11,898 nucleotides of DNA from a methanogenic archaeon (lineage in GTDB: Archaea > Thermoplasmatota > Thermoplasmata > Methanomassiliicoccales > Methanomethylophilaceae): positions 1-11,898 of the forward strand of contig CADAGG010000023.1 of assembly GCA_902787415.1 (NCBI GenBank). The letters are read 5' to 3'. Below are positions 1 through 8,118 of the stretch, piece by piece; the stretch's first letter is position 1, and each line of letters begins with the position of its first letter. The position numbers were made by a program, and so were the translations under genes. The notes under the pieces were generated by a model. The model was given only the letters and a program-made list of their open reading frames with translations, made no database searches and was not told the DNA's origin.

Positions 1-63
1 CCGGCAACCCTTTCCCTGAATGACGGGATGAATAGCCCGACGGTAACGGACGGGCACTGCAGA

Positions 64-90
64 CGAAACCTAGTGCTAAAACTAGTTTCG
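64..90. repeat. imperfect inverted repeat / hairpin
   Basis: CGAAAC-C-TAGT (64-74) pairs with ACTAGTTTCG (81-90), leaving one bulged C and a loop of about six bases. This gives a ten-pair stem, far better than expected by chance in so short a segment. It sits 63-89 bases beyond the stop of the minus-strand LRR gene and could protect or terminate that mRNA. There is no strong U tract beside it, so a classical intrinsic terminator is unlikely. Confidence 0.5.
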
Positions 91-111
91 ACTAAGGTTG
101 ATAAAGCATGT

Positions 112-133
112 CCCAGGGGCCGGGGCCCCCGGG
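112..133. terminator. GC-rich hairpin after the LRR gene
   Basis: CCC-A-GGGG (112-119) pairs with CCCC-C-GGG (126-133) around a six-base loop, with one A/C mismatch. It begins 20 bases past the TGA stop of the minus-strand LRR gene. The position fits a 3'-end structure for that transcript. No T-rich tract follows on the minus strand, so the terminator role is an inference. Confidence 0.35.
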
Positions 134-152
134 GTGTAAATCGTTTGAATCC

Positions 153-2216
153 TCACGGACGGCGCAGAGAGGCCGCAATGGAGAACAGTGCCAGGCCGAC
201 AATGGCAGCTCCGAGGATCGCCATGGGGATGCCGTAGTTAGCGGGACTGTCGTCGTTCACCGGGGGCCTGATACTGATCTCGTCCCACTTGGCGTAGACG
301 AAGGTGCTGCCGGCGGGGATCTTGTCGAAGACATATGGTGTCGTACATTCCTTGTCGGCGAACCATCCAGCAAACCTGCATCCTGCCTTGGAGGGGGAAT
401 CAGGGGTATTAGCCGCGGAACCGGCATCGCCGGTAATGGGCCATACAGGTGAACCTCCCATGGAATCCAAGAGGATTCCGGACATCAGCTGATATTTTGC
501 ATACCTGTACGAGAATGTCTTCCCGAGGGTCTGTTCCATGGTAAGTTCGGTCTCCCCGTCATAGAATCCGTGGGAGAACAGGGCCGTACCGAAGGTCGTT
601 ACGGTGGTAGGGATGTAGATATCGCTCAGCACGGTGCAGCCGTCGAATGCACCGTCGTGAATATGGGTGACGCCTTCGGGAATGACCACGTATGACATGA
701 GGCCGCAATTCTGGAATGCATGTGCTCCGATAGTAGTGAGTCCCTCGGGCAGACTGATGGCCTGCAGACTGCTGCATCCAGCGAAGGCGGAATCGCCGAT
801 GGTCTTAACGGTAGTGGGCAGAGTAACGAACTTCGTATTGGTGCATCCCGAGAAAGCGGACTGTCCGATGGTGGTCAGTCCCTCGGGGAGGGCGACGTCG
901 TGGGGCAGTGCGGTACAGCCGGAGAACGCATCCTGCCCGATGGTCTTCAGCGACGAGGGGAAATGGACCGTCGAAAGAGAGGTGCACTGACTGAACGCTG
1001 CGTTGCCGATACTGGTGACTGAATTGGGAATGGTTACAGCACACAACTCGGTACATTTCAGAAACGCCGAATCGCCGATGCTTTTGAGAGTGTTGGGCAG
1101 CCGCACATCGGTGATTCCGCTGTAAGCGAAGGTGCTGGCGGGGAGAGCCTCCACCTTGGCCTCGACAGTGACCGAAGTAACCCAGGAGTTGAGGAAGAGC
1201 GCCTCTCCCAGATCGGTGGCCTTCTCGGGAAGGGTGATACTGTTCAGACCCTGCGTGAGCTCGAAGGCATGGCCTCCGATGTGCTGCAGGTTGGCAGGAA
1301 GGTTGATGCTCTGCAGATAGAAGTTGGCATAGAACGCATTGGCGCTCAGCGTGGTGACCGAGTCGGGCACGGTGTAGGAGGTGCGGCTGTTGGACATCGG
1401 GTACACAATAAGCTCGGTCAGGGACTTGTTGAACAGGGCCCCGTCCTGAGAGACGTATACGGCATTGCCGGCATCCACGGTCAGATTCGAAAGCCTCGTG
1501 CTGTGGTAGAAAGCATTGGGCTGGATGGCGGTGACACTGGCTGGAATTGAGATGTTTTGTATGTGCTGGTTGTCCTGGAACGCATCGGAGGATACGGTGA
1601 CGACCCCTGCGGGAATATCATAGTTCTCTTGATACTTGCCGTCAGGGAACTTGACGAGAGTTTTCATGTCCTTGGTGAAGAGCACTCCGTCGACATCGCA
1701 GTAGTGGGTGTTATCGGGATCGACAGTGATTGCATTGAGGTGTTCAGTACATCCGTTGAAAGCTCCGCTGCCGATGGAGGATACATTCTTTCCGATGGAG
1801 AAAGAGGGGACAAGGTAACATGCCAAGAAGGCATTGTCGCCAATAGACTGCAGACTTGTGGCCGGCAGGGTGACGGAGTTGACACCTCCGAGGCCGCGGA
1901 ACGCATTGTTACCGACATGGGTGCATCCTTCCTCGATGATGATGACTGTCATTACGTTAGCGTAACTGTGCCAGGGACCATAATCCGCATAATCGGTCAT
2001 GGCTCCTGTACCGCTGATGGTAAGGGTCTTCGAACCCTCGTTGTAACTCCATGTTAGGCTGTCTCCGCAGCTTCCGCCGGTGGGTTCCGCGGAAGAGAAA
2101 TCGGAACAATCTGTCAGAACGAGACAGCCGACCGCCAGCATCGCGAATGCTACCGCGATGGCTGCCAATTCCCTTCTGCGGGAACTACGGATGCTGTCAA
2201 TGTTGCATCTGTTCAT
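153..2216 (-). CDS. secreted BspA-type LRR surface protein with InlB B-repeat and C-terminal membrane anchor
   Basis: The protein is 687 residues from the ATG at 2216; an in-frame ATG at 2249 would add 11. Neither start has a Shine-Dalgarno site. I prefer 2216 because it gives a standard signal region: basic RSSRRR, then a hydrophobic AAIAVAFAMLAVGCLVL core. Residue numbers below are from the longer start. A BspA-type N-terminal segment (about 61-110, CGDSLTW...ISGTGAM...GPW) precedes LRR_5 repeats of the IG-x-x-AF-x-x-C type to about 558, with a regular 23-residue period between 384 and 540. Two DGVLF/DGALF spacer units (about 176-206 and 257-284) interrupt them. A Listeria-Bacteroides repeat (about 591-656, DSMGGSPVWP, GCRFAGWF, VYAKW) and a terminal helix (672-694) ending in RRP follow, indicating display on the outer face of the membrane. 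Such proteins mediate adhesion in bacteria; the ligand here is unknown. Codon use is less GC-biased than in neighbouring genes. Confidence 0.9.
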   Translation of the reverse strand: MNRCNIDSIRSSRRRELAAIAVAFAMLAVGCLVLTDCSDFSSAEPTGGSCGDSLTWSYNEGSKTLTISGTGAMTDYADYGPWHSYANVMTVIIIEEGCTHVGNNAFRGLGGVNSVTLPATSLQSIGDNAFLACYLVPSFSIGKNVSSIGSGAFNGCTEHLNAITVDPDNTHYCDVDGVLFTKDMKTLVKFPDGKYQENYDIPAGVVTVSSDAFQDNQHIQNISIPASVTAIQPNAFYHSTRLSNLTVDAGNAVYVSQDGALFNKSLTELIVYPMSNSRTSYTVPDSVTTLSANAFYANFYLQSINLPANLQHIGGHAFELTQGLNSITLPEKATDLGEALFLNSWVTSVTVEAKVEALPASTFAYSGITDVRLPNTLKSIGDSAFLKCTELCAVTIPNSVTSIGNAAFSQCTSLSTVHFPSSLKTIGQDAFSGCTALPHDVALPEGLTTIGQSAFSGCTNTKFVTLPTTVKTIGDSAFAGCSSLQAISLPEGLTTIGAHAFQNCGLMSYVVIPEGVTHIHDGAFDGCTVLSDIYIPTTVTTFGTALFSHGFYDGETELTMEQTLGKTFSYRYAKYQLMSGILLDSMGGSPVWPITGDAGSAANTPDSPSKAGCRFAGWFADKECTTPYVFDKIPAGSTFVYAKWDEISIRPPVNDDSPANYGIPMAILGAAIVGLALFSIAASLRRP

Positions 2217-2298
2217 GTAGACAAAAAGCAGACATGCATACAAAAGCATATCTGAACATCGTACGGATAAACATACGTAATGTTACCTGGCGATAATG

Positions 2299-2313
2299 CG
2301 ATAGTATAATATT
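2299..2313. promoter_or_regulatory. TATA-like box between divergent genes
   Basis: ATAGTATAATATTT is an AT-rich island in the 126-base gap between the LRR gene and the MFS gene. On the plus strand it lies about 37 bases before the MFS ATG, the spacing expected for an archaeal TATA box with a very short leader, and there is no Shine-Dalgarno site before that ATG. Being nearly symmetric, it could also direct the minus-strand LRR gene, with a longer leader of about 30-65 bases. A weaker GTTTAT motif at about 2266-2272 on the minus strand is an alternative for that gene. Confidence 0.5.
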
Positions 2314-2342
2314 TGGGACGGTTTGTGCCCATCTGAAGACCC

Positions 2343-3680
2343 ATGGCAACCATCTCACAGCGCATCGAATCGCTACCCATGACCCGCACCACCTGGGTCA
2401 TCCTAATGCTGGTGGGTGTGGGGTGGATGTTCGACGCCATGGACCAGGGCATGGTCAGCGGGGTCATCGCCGCCATCGGCACCGACTGGGACCTTTCCAA
2501 GTACCAGCTCAGCTGGCTGACGAGCTCCGGAATCTTCGGAATGATGATTGGCGCCGCCCTCTCCGGGGCCATCTCCGACAGATTGGGAAGGCGCACCGTC
2601 ATCCTCTATACGCTTCTGATCTACAGCATCGGAAGCTTCCTGTGCGGATTGGCCACCGAATACTGGATGCTGATCGTCTTCCGTTTCATCACCGGCTTCG
2701 GATTGGGAGGGGAGCTGCCTGCGGCGGCCACCCTCGTCAGCGAGCTGTCCCCCCTGAAGTCCAGGGGAAGGAATGTGGTCATCCTCGAGAGCTTCTGGGC
2801 CTGGGGATGGCTGGCCGCCTCCCTCGTGGCATTCCTGCTGATTCCCTCGCACGGATGGCGCATCGCGTTCTTCGTCGGTGCGGTCCCCGCTCTCTTCGCG
2901 GCGGCCCTCCGTTTCAAGGTCCCCGAGTCCCCCAGGTTCCTGGAGGTCAACGGGAGGAGAGAGGAGGCGGAGAAGGTCGTCTCCGGACTCGAGAGGGCGG
3001 CCGGCATAGAACCCTGCCCTGACGATTCATCCTCCGAGGTCAGCGAGAGCAGGCCCTGGTACGAGGAGTTCAGGCTCCTCTGGAGCAGGGAGAACCTCCG
3101 CTCCACCGCCGTCGTTTGGGTGATATGGTTCGGCGTGAACTTCGGCTACTACGGGTTCGTCCTGTGGACCCCCACCTTCCTGACCGAGCAGGGATTCGAC
3201 ATCGTCAAGAGCTTCGGATACACAGTTATCATGTGTCTGGCACAGCTGCCCGGATACTTCAGCGCAGCATATCTGATCGAGAGGTGGGGACGCAAACCCA
3301 CTCTGATCCTTTACTTCGCCGGTACCGCCGTCGCATCGTGGTTCTTCGGCCACGCAGACTCGGAGATGATGATCCTCGCCTTCGGATGCCTGCTGTACTT
3401 CTTCGCCCTCGGAGCCTGGGGAGCCGTCTACTCCTACACCCCCGAGGTCTATCCCACCGATGTCCGCGGTTCCGGCAACGGCTGGGCATCCGCCTTCGGA
3501 CGCGTGGGAGCGTTCATCGCGCCCTTCATCGTCCCCGTGCTCTACAAGTCATACGGATCCGACCAGGGATTCGTCCTGGTGTTCGTGGTCCTGGCCCTGG
3601 CCTTCGCCGCCGTCGCCGTTGTGGTGGCCCTGTTCGGCAGGGAGACCAAGGGCGAGAGCCTGAAGGACATATCCAGGTGA
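2343..3680 (+). CDS. MFS transporter, NaiP-like / metabolite:H+ symporter type
   Basis: A 445-residue major facilitator protein, the usual length for the family, with about twelve hydrophobic segments and a hydrophilic central loop (about 195-255). Motif A is seen at 75-84 (GAISDRLGRR), with its counterpart in the second half at 311-320 (LIERWGRKPT). GELP at 123-126, the FWAWGWLAAS segment (151-160), PESPRFL (194-200), PEVYPTDVRGSG (367-378) and GRETKG (432-437) place it near the sugar-porter/SV2-like branch that includes the Bacillus niacin permease NaiP. It probably moves a small organic acid, vitamin or related metabolite with protons; the substrate cannot be read from sequence, so no symbol is given. 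The ATG at 2343 suits the upstream TATA spacing and near-leaderless expression; Met13 is an alternative start. It is divergent from the LRR gene and separated from the helicase by 100 bases containing a new promoter. Confidence 0.92.
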   Translation: MATISQRIESLPMTRTTWVILMLVGVGWMFDAMDQGMVSGVIAAIGTDWDLSKYQLSWLTSSGIFGMMIGAALSGAISDRLGRRTVILYTLLIYSIGSFLCGLATEYWMLIVFRFITGFGLGGELPAAATLVSELSPLKSRGRNVVILESFWAWGWLAASLVAFLLIPSHGWRIAFFVGAVPALFAAALRFKVPESPRFLEVNGRREEAEKVVSGLERAAGIEPCPDDSSSEVSESRPWYEEFRLLWSRENLRSTAVVWVIWFGVNFGYYGFVLWTPTFLTEQGFDIVKSFGYTVIMCLAQLPGYFSAAYLIERWGRKPTLILYFAGTAVASWFFGHADSEMMILAFGCLLYFFALGAWGAVYSYTPEVYPTDVRGSGNGWASAFGRVGAFIAPFIVPVLYKSYGSDQGFVLVFVVLALAFAAVAVVVALFGRETKGESLKDISR

Positions 3681-3698
3681 CCCTCCGGGCTTACCCCT

Positions 3699-3709
3699 TT
3701 TATATAAAA
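3699..3709 (+). promoter_or_regulatory. archaeal TATA box of the helicase operon
   Basis: TTTATATAAAA is a near-consensus archaeal TATA element. Transcription would start about 25-28 bases downstream, near 3727, giving a leader of about 55 bases before the helicase ATG at 3781. It shows that the helicase is transcribed from its own promoter rather than only by readthrough from the transporter gene, which ends at 3680. Confidence 0.7.
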
Positions 3710-3730
3710 AGAACGATACCGCTCCAACCG

Positions 3731-3750
3731 TTTTTCTTTTCTGGTTTTTT
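3731..3750 (+). terminator. T-rich tract, possible terminator or leader element
   Basis: Runs of five, four and six T residues occur within 20 bases. Archaeal RNA polymerase terminates at U-rich tracts without needing a hairpin, so this could end the MFS transcript 50-70 bases after its stop. It also falls just after the predicted start site of the helicase transcript, so the same tract would be in that leader and might lower or regulate its output. Confidence 0.4.
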
Positions 3751-3771
3751 GTTCGAAACGCGAAAGAGGAA

Positions 3772-3778
3772 GGGGAGG
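3772..3778 (+). promoter_or_regulatory. ribosome binding site of the helicase gene
   Basis: GGGGAGG complements the archaeal 16S rRNA 3' end. It is only two bases before the ATG at 3781, shorter than usual; an upstream GAGGA at 3766-3770 has a ten-base spacing and could serve instead. The next in-frame ATG is about 100 codons away, so this site supports 3781 as the start. Confidence 0.55.
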
Positions 3779-3780
3779 CT

Positions 3781-6700
3781 ATGCAGACACAATTCAAGAG
3801 CAGCAGATATCCGTCGGATCTGGTGGAGAAGTTCGCACTCCAGACCGACGCGGCAAGGAAGTATGTGCCAGAGGAGCAGAGTACCATCGTTCTGAACTTC
3901 GCTGAGTACTGGCACGGACAGGGGGCGGAGCCCAAGCAGTCCAAACGTTTCTCCCCCTTCAAGAACAGCCTCACCGAACAGTTCAAGCTGCTCAGCTACG
4001 ACATCACCAAGTCCCGCGAGCTCATCACCTTCATCTACAACTGCCTGTACCGCGCCAGGAAGAAGACCGTCAGGCCGATGTACATCTGCCACCCCTCGTT
4101 CTACAAGACGCATCCCGACGAGGACACCCCCCTCCCCCTCGAACTCGAGAACGCGGCCATCCGCATCCCCCTCAACACCAACGACCTGGTCCTCATGGGC
4201 GACATCGTCTCCAAGGCGGAGACCAAGTTCACCCGCGTGGAATTCATCGTCAAAGGTATCTCCGTCCTGAACAAATCCACCCACTACGGCGAGAAGAAGA
4301 TCGACGCAGCCGTCATCTGCAGGGTGGTCAACTCCTCCTCCAACTCCCTCGACCGGAACTGGATGGAGGGCTTCTACACCACCAAGGGAGAGCTGGCCGA
4401 CGGCAAGCCCAAGAACATCTACATGAAGTCGGTCATCACCCCTGACCTCATCGAGGAACTGAACGAACTGTACATCGTGAAGGACCCGGGAGCGGTCATC
4501 TCCATGCTCAACGAGTGGAGCGACTTCCTGACCACCGAGAGGCAGGAGGCCGACGAGAGCGAGATCCGCGGATTCGGCATCGAGCGCCCCGAGTTCTACA
4601 TGGCCGTCCCCCTTCCCCCGGGCTCGGTCACCGACCGCCAGCCCATCGTGGAGACCCCCGATGCGGTCTGGATCGACAGCACCGGCAGCGACGCCAAGGC
4701 GCGTCTCCTCGTCCGCATAACCCATCCCATCGAGCACCAGCTGTTCGAGAACGACCCCAAGTACGTGGAGAAGTTCAACAAGCTCACCGCCATGGGCATC
4801 AAGATCATCGACCCCGCCAGGGCCCTGGCGGAGAACAACGCCGCCATGGACCGCAAGGAGAGGGAGCTAGCCCACAGGATGTCCCGCGTGGGCAACGAGC
4901 GCCTGCAGGCTGCCAAGCCCGCCGGCATGCTCCCGGAGGAGACCGTGAGGCCCGCCAAGGAACGCAGGAACGAAGCGCTGGCACAGCTGGATTCCGAGCT
5001 CAGGGCGAAGGCCGACGAGGAGGTCGACAGGATGTCCTCCGAGTTCCTCTCCTCGGAGAACGTGGCCGCTGACATAGAGGCCTACATCGAATCGATCACC
5101 GACACCCTCGCCGAGGAGGCGGAGGAGGAGCGCAAGAACCGCGCCGACGACGAGAGCGACGGCGGCAGGAACTGGAAGGAGGCCTACGAATCCATCTCCC
5201 CGGAGGAGTGCTTCGAGGCCGTGAAGGAGAGGTTCCGCAACCAGAGGAGGGCGGAGCTGGTGGCGGAACGCCGCGGATCCTTCAGGATGGAGGCCGAGAA
5301 GACCCTCGGCCCCGTCAGGAAACAGAGGCGCGCCGAGATAGAGGCCGCCTTCGGCCGCGAGATGGAGGAGCTCTACAAGGGTGCGGACAAGAGCACCCTC
5401 ACCGTGTTCTTCGAGATCCCCCTGCCCGCGGGAGCCTACCTCCTGGAGGAGTACTACCAGAGGCAGAAGTTCTTCGAGAAGGGCAGCCAGTACAAGATCG
5501 TGGCCGACCAGACCGGTACCCAGACCAACATCACCCGTCAGATGGACGCCCTCGAATCGTTCAAGAACGGGGAGGTCGCCAACCCCTACCTCGCATCCTA
5601 CCTGTTCTCCACCAGCGACACCCGCCTGGGAGACGTCACGCCCATCGGGCACTTCTTCGGAAAGAACTTCAACGACCTGCAGAGGCGTGCGGTGGAGGAG
5701 GCCGTCAACAGCGACGGCCTGTACCTGATCCAGGGTCCTCCCGGCACCGGAAAGACCCAGGTCATCTCCGAGATCACCACGCAGGAGGTCCTCAGGGGAA
5801 GGAAGGTACTCATCACCAGTCAGAACAACAAGGCCATCGACAACGCCTTCGACAGGCTGCTGAAGAACCCCCTCATCAGGCCCGTCCGCCTGATGTCCGA
5901 GGGAAGGAGCAGCGACTACGAGCTGGAGTCCATCGTCTCCAACTTCTACCGCAACACCGCCAATTCACTCGAGAACCAGATCGGACTGTACTCCGACCCC
6001 AAGAAGAAGTACTCCGTGGAGACCAGGTTCGACCGCACCAAGGACCTGTACAAGGAGTACTGCGACGCCAAGGAGGACGCCGAGGACGAGCTGATGGACA
6101 TCGAGGACGACCGCCTCGACCTGGCCACCCTCTCCCAGAAGCTGGAGAGCAACCGCAGGGCCGCCGACGGCAGGCGCTCCAAGCTGTTCATGCTCAGGAA
6201 GTCCCTGGAGTCCATCGACCAGTACGAGCTCACCACCTACAACGAGCACAGCAAGGAGATCAAGGACCTCTTCCGCGACTCCGTCGTACTGGCCACCAAG
6301 AGCAGGCGCAGGGACGGGGAGAGCGAACTGGAGGGCAAGGTGTTCGGCAGGTACGGATACTGCGCAGCGATCATGGCGCTCTCCGAGGACGAGTTCTTCC
6401 GCCAGATCAACCTCATCGAGGAGAACCGCCCCTACGCCGACCTCTACATCAGGCTGTGCCGCGCCAAAGAGGAGGCCGACAAGACCGCCATCCAGGGAGA
6501 GATCGATTCCATGGTGGAGGCTGCCAACCTGCAGACCGAGGACTTCGTCCTCCTGCACAGGTTCGGCGCCGACCTGCCCTCCTCCCTGCCGGAGATCCGC
6601 GACAGGCTCGCCCGCATCAGGGAGAAGGTCAGACGCAAGATCGAGGCCCGCATCGACAGGTACTCCTCCGAGGACCCCAACTCCGAATCCGACGAGGAGC

Positions 6701-8118
6701 TGCTCAGGAAGATCGCCGAGGTGAAGGACGAGATCTCCGACATAGAGCAGGAGAAGACCTATCGGGAATACCTCCGCGCATCCGAGGCTCTAGCACACGA
6801 AATTCAATCGCTTTTCAACGATCTGGGTATATCGGAGAAGTTCACCACTTTGGACGAGGCCTACGACATCCTCGAGAGGAGGGTGGAGACCATCTACTCC
6901 CTCGACGACAAGGATGTCGAGCTGTCCCGCAGGACCTACGAGGACATCATCCGCTATCTCGAAGAGGAGGGCGTCGATAAGAACGACCACGACCGTCTGA
7001 TGAAGGAGCTCAGGAATTTTGTCAATGTTGTCGGCATCACCTGTACCGCCGAGGGAAGGACCATGGTCGACACCGAGGGCGACGAGGACAACGTGTACCT
7101 CGACGTAACCACCATGGGCATCGACGTGGTCATCATCGACGAGGTCTCCAAGGTGCCCTTCCCCGAGCTGCTGAGACCCATCCTCTCCGGAAAGAGCATC
7201 ATCATGGTCGGCGACCACAAGCAGCTTCCCCCCATCTACAACGTCAAGTACGACAAGAACACCGTCTCCCCCGACGACCCCATCGTGGAGAGGGAGGAGC
7301 GCTTCAAGAAGATGTACACCGAGCCCCTGTTCAAGACTCTGTTCGAAACGGCCCCCGACCAGTCCAAGATCATGCTCAGGCAGCAGTACCGTATGGCCTC
7401 GCAGATCATGGGCGCCATCAACAGGTTCTACGGCGACAGCCTGGAGATGGGCTGCCGCGACGAGGACAAGGCCCACCGTCTGCTCATCCCCGGCAAGGAA
7501 CGCAACATCGTCGACGAGAAGAACTCGGTAATCTTCATCGACTGCCGCGGAAGCGAGTCCATGCAGCAGGGAAGCACCTCATTCGAGAACCAGCTCGAGG
7601 CCGACGTAGTCACCCGCATGGTGAACCTCCTGGAGGACCGCTGCGCCACGGACGGCAGCGGAAGGGAGATAGAGAAGGCATCCGAATCCGACAAGATGTC
7701 CCTGGGCATCATCACCCCCTACGCCGCTCAGGCGAGACTGATCAGGAAGCAGACCGACCAGATCTACGAGAGGCTGCGCAAGCGCGGCATCCCCTCCAAG
7801 TTCAGGAGCTTCGGCGAGGAGAAGTTCGCCGTCAAGTCCGTGGACGATTTCCAGGGAGACGAGAGGGACATCATCATCCTCTCCCTCGTCAGGACCGGCA
7901 GGTCCACCTTCATCTCCGACTTCAGGAGGATCAACGTCGCCATGAGCCGTGCCAGGAGGCTCCTGGTGCTGGTGGGCAACGCGGAATCCCTGGAGCAGGA
8001 GGAGATCGACCTCGACGGACAGGGCGAGCCCCGCCCCGTGTACAAGGAGATCATCGACCGCGTGAAGGAGAGCGGAGGGTATCTCACCTCCGACGACGTA
8101 ATGGAGGTGGAGGAATGA
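3781..8118 (+). CDS. large Upf1-like superfamily 1 helicase with coiled-coil regions
   Basis: A 1445-residue protein with a full set of SF1 (Upf1/DNA2/NAM7-type) helicase motifs near the C-terminus: LQRRAV (633-638), Walker A GPPGTGKT (652-659), motif Ia TSQNNKAIDN (679-688), Walker B DEVSK (1120-1124), motif III GDHKQLPP (1144-1151), motif IV RQQYRM (1200-1205), motif V DDFQGDERD (1355-1363) and motif VI NVAMSRARR (1385-1393). All key residues are intact, so it should be an active ATPase moving on RNA or DNA. About 430 residues separate motif Ia from Walker B, much more than in a minimal helicase; this insert is charged and probably coiled-coil. The first 340 residues match no domain I recognise, and 345-525 is Glu/Arg-rich and helical. 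It overlaps the next gene by four bases (ATGA), so the two products are probably partners. Restriction, repair or antiviral roles are possible; function is not established. Confidence 0.93.
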   Translation: MQTQFKSSRYPSDLVEKFALQTDAARKYVPEEQSTIVLNFAEYWHGQGAEPKQSKRFSPFKNSLTEQFKLLSYDITKSRELITFIYNCLYRARKKTVRPMYICHPSFYKTHPDEDTPLPLELENAAIRIPLNTNDLVLMGDIVSKAETKFTRVEFIVKGISVLNKSTHYGEKKIDAAVICRVVNSSSNSLDRNWMEGFYTTKGELADGKPKNIYMKSVITPDLIEELNELYIVKDPGAVISMLNEWSDFLTTERQEADESEIRGFGIERPEFYMAVPLPPGSVTDRQPIVETPDAVWIDSTGSDAKARLLVRITHPIEHQLFENDPKYVEKFNKLTAMGIKIIDPARALAENNAAMDRKERELAHRMSRVGNERLQAAKPAGMLPEETVRPAKERRNEALAQLDSELRAKADEEVDRMSSEFLSSENVAADIEAYIESITDTLAEEAEEERKNRADDESDGGRNWKEAYESISPEECFEAVKERFRNQRRAELVAERRGSFRMEAEKTLGPVRKQRRAEIEAAFGREMEELYKGADKSTLTVFFEIPLPAGAYLLEEYYQRQKFFEKGSQYKIVADQTGTQTNITRQMDALESFKNGEVANPYLASYLFSTSDTRLGDVTPIGHFFGKNFNDLQRRAVEEAVNSDGLYLIQGPPGTGKTQVISEITTQEVLRGRKVLITSQNNKAIDNAFDRLLKNPLIRPVRLMSEGRSSDYELESIVSNFYRNTANSLENQIGLYSDPKKKYSVETRFDRTKDLYKEYCDAKEDAEDELMDIEDDRLDLATLSQKLESNRRAADGRRSKLFMLRKSLESIDQYELTTYNEHSKEIKDLFRDSVVLATKSRRRDGESELEGKVFGRYGYCAAIMALSEDEFFRQINLIEENRPYADLYIRLCRAKEEADKTAIQGEIDSMVEAANLQTEDFVLLHRFGADLPSSLPEIRDRLARIREKVRRKIEARIDRYSSEDPNSESDEELLRKIAEVKDEISDIEQEKTYREYLRASEALAHEIQSLFNDLGISEKFTTLDEAYDILERRVETIYSLDDKDVELSRRTYEDIIRYLEEEGVDKNDHDRLMKELRNFVNVVGITCTAEGRTMVDTEGDEDNVYLDVTTMGIDVVIIDEVSKVPFPELLRPILSGKSIIMVGDHKQLPPIYNVKYDKNTVSPDDPIVEREERFKKMYTEPLFKTLFETAPDQSKIMLRQQYRMASQIMGAINRFYGDSLEMGCRDEDKAHRLLIPGKERNIVDEKNSVIFIDCRGSESMQQGSTSFENQLEADVVTRMVNLLEDRCATDGSGREIEKASESDKMSLGIITPYAAQARLIRKQTDQIYERLRKRGIPSKFRSFGEEKFAVKSVDDFQGDERDIIILSLVRTGRSTFISDFRRINVAMSRARRLLVLVGNAESLEQEEIDLDGQGEPRPVYKEIIDRVKESGGYLTSDDVMEVEE
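8103..8109 (+). promoter_or_regulatory. ribosome binding site inside the helicase 3' end
   Basis: GGAGGTG matches the full archaeal anti-Shine-Dalgarno complement and lies five bases before the ATG at 8115. It is built into the last helicase codons (Met-Glu-Val-Glu-Glu). With the ATGA overlap, this indicates translational coupling and fixes the start of the downstream gene. Confidence 0.75.

Larger units (their letters stand above)
1..152. other. non-coding segment with overlapping inverted repeats
   Basis: No credible coding frame covers this stretch. One plus-strand frame is open throughout, but its codon choice (many CTA, GTG, AAA, AGT) is unlike the neighbouring genes and it has no ribosome binding site. 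Several inverted repeats are visible: GCCCG at 35-39 with CGGGC at 51-55, competing with CGGG at 24-27; a strong stem at 64-90; and a GC-rich stem at 112-133. It lies just downstream of the stop codon of the minus-strand LRR gene, so part of it may form that transcript's 3' end. It could also be the edge of an unidentified structured RNA; I compared it by eye with RNase P, SRP and rRNA signatures and saw no match. Confidence 0.4.

Noticed and set aside
1557..2057. Plus-strand frame of 166 codons opposite the first LRR gene
   Set aside because: It lies wholly antisense to the clear LRR repeats and lacks a ribosome binding site or recognisable domain.
3700..4737. Minus-strand open frame of 345 codons across the helicase start
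   Set aside because: It runs through the TATA box, T tract and helicase 5' end, has biased composition without recognisable domains, and no start signals.
5208..6980. Plus-strand open frame of 590 codons in a second frame of the helicase gene
   Set aside because: Arg/Gly/Pro/Gln-rich out-of-frame translation typical of shadow frames; the helicase motifs lie in the other frame.
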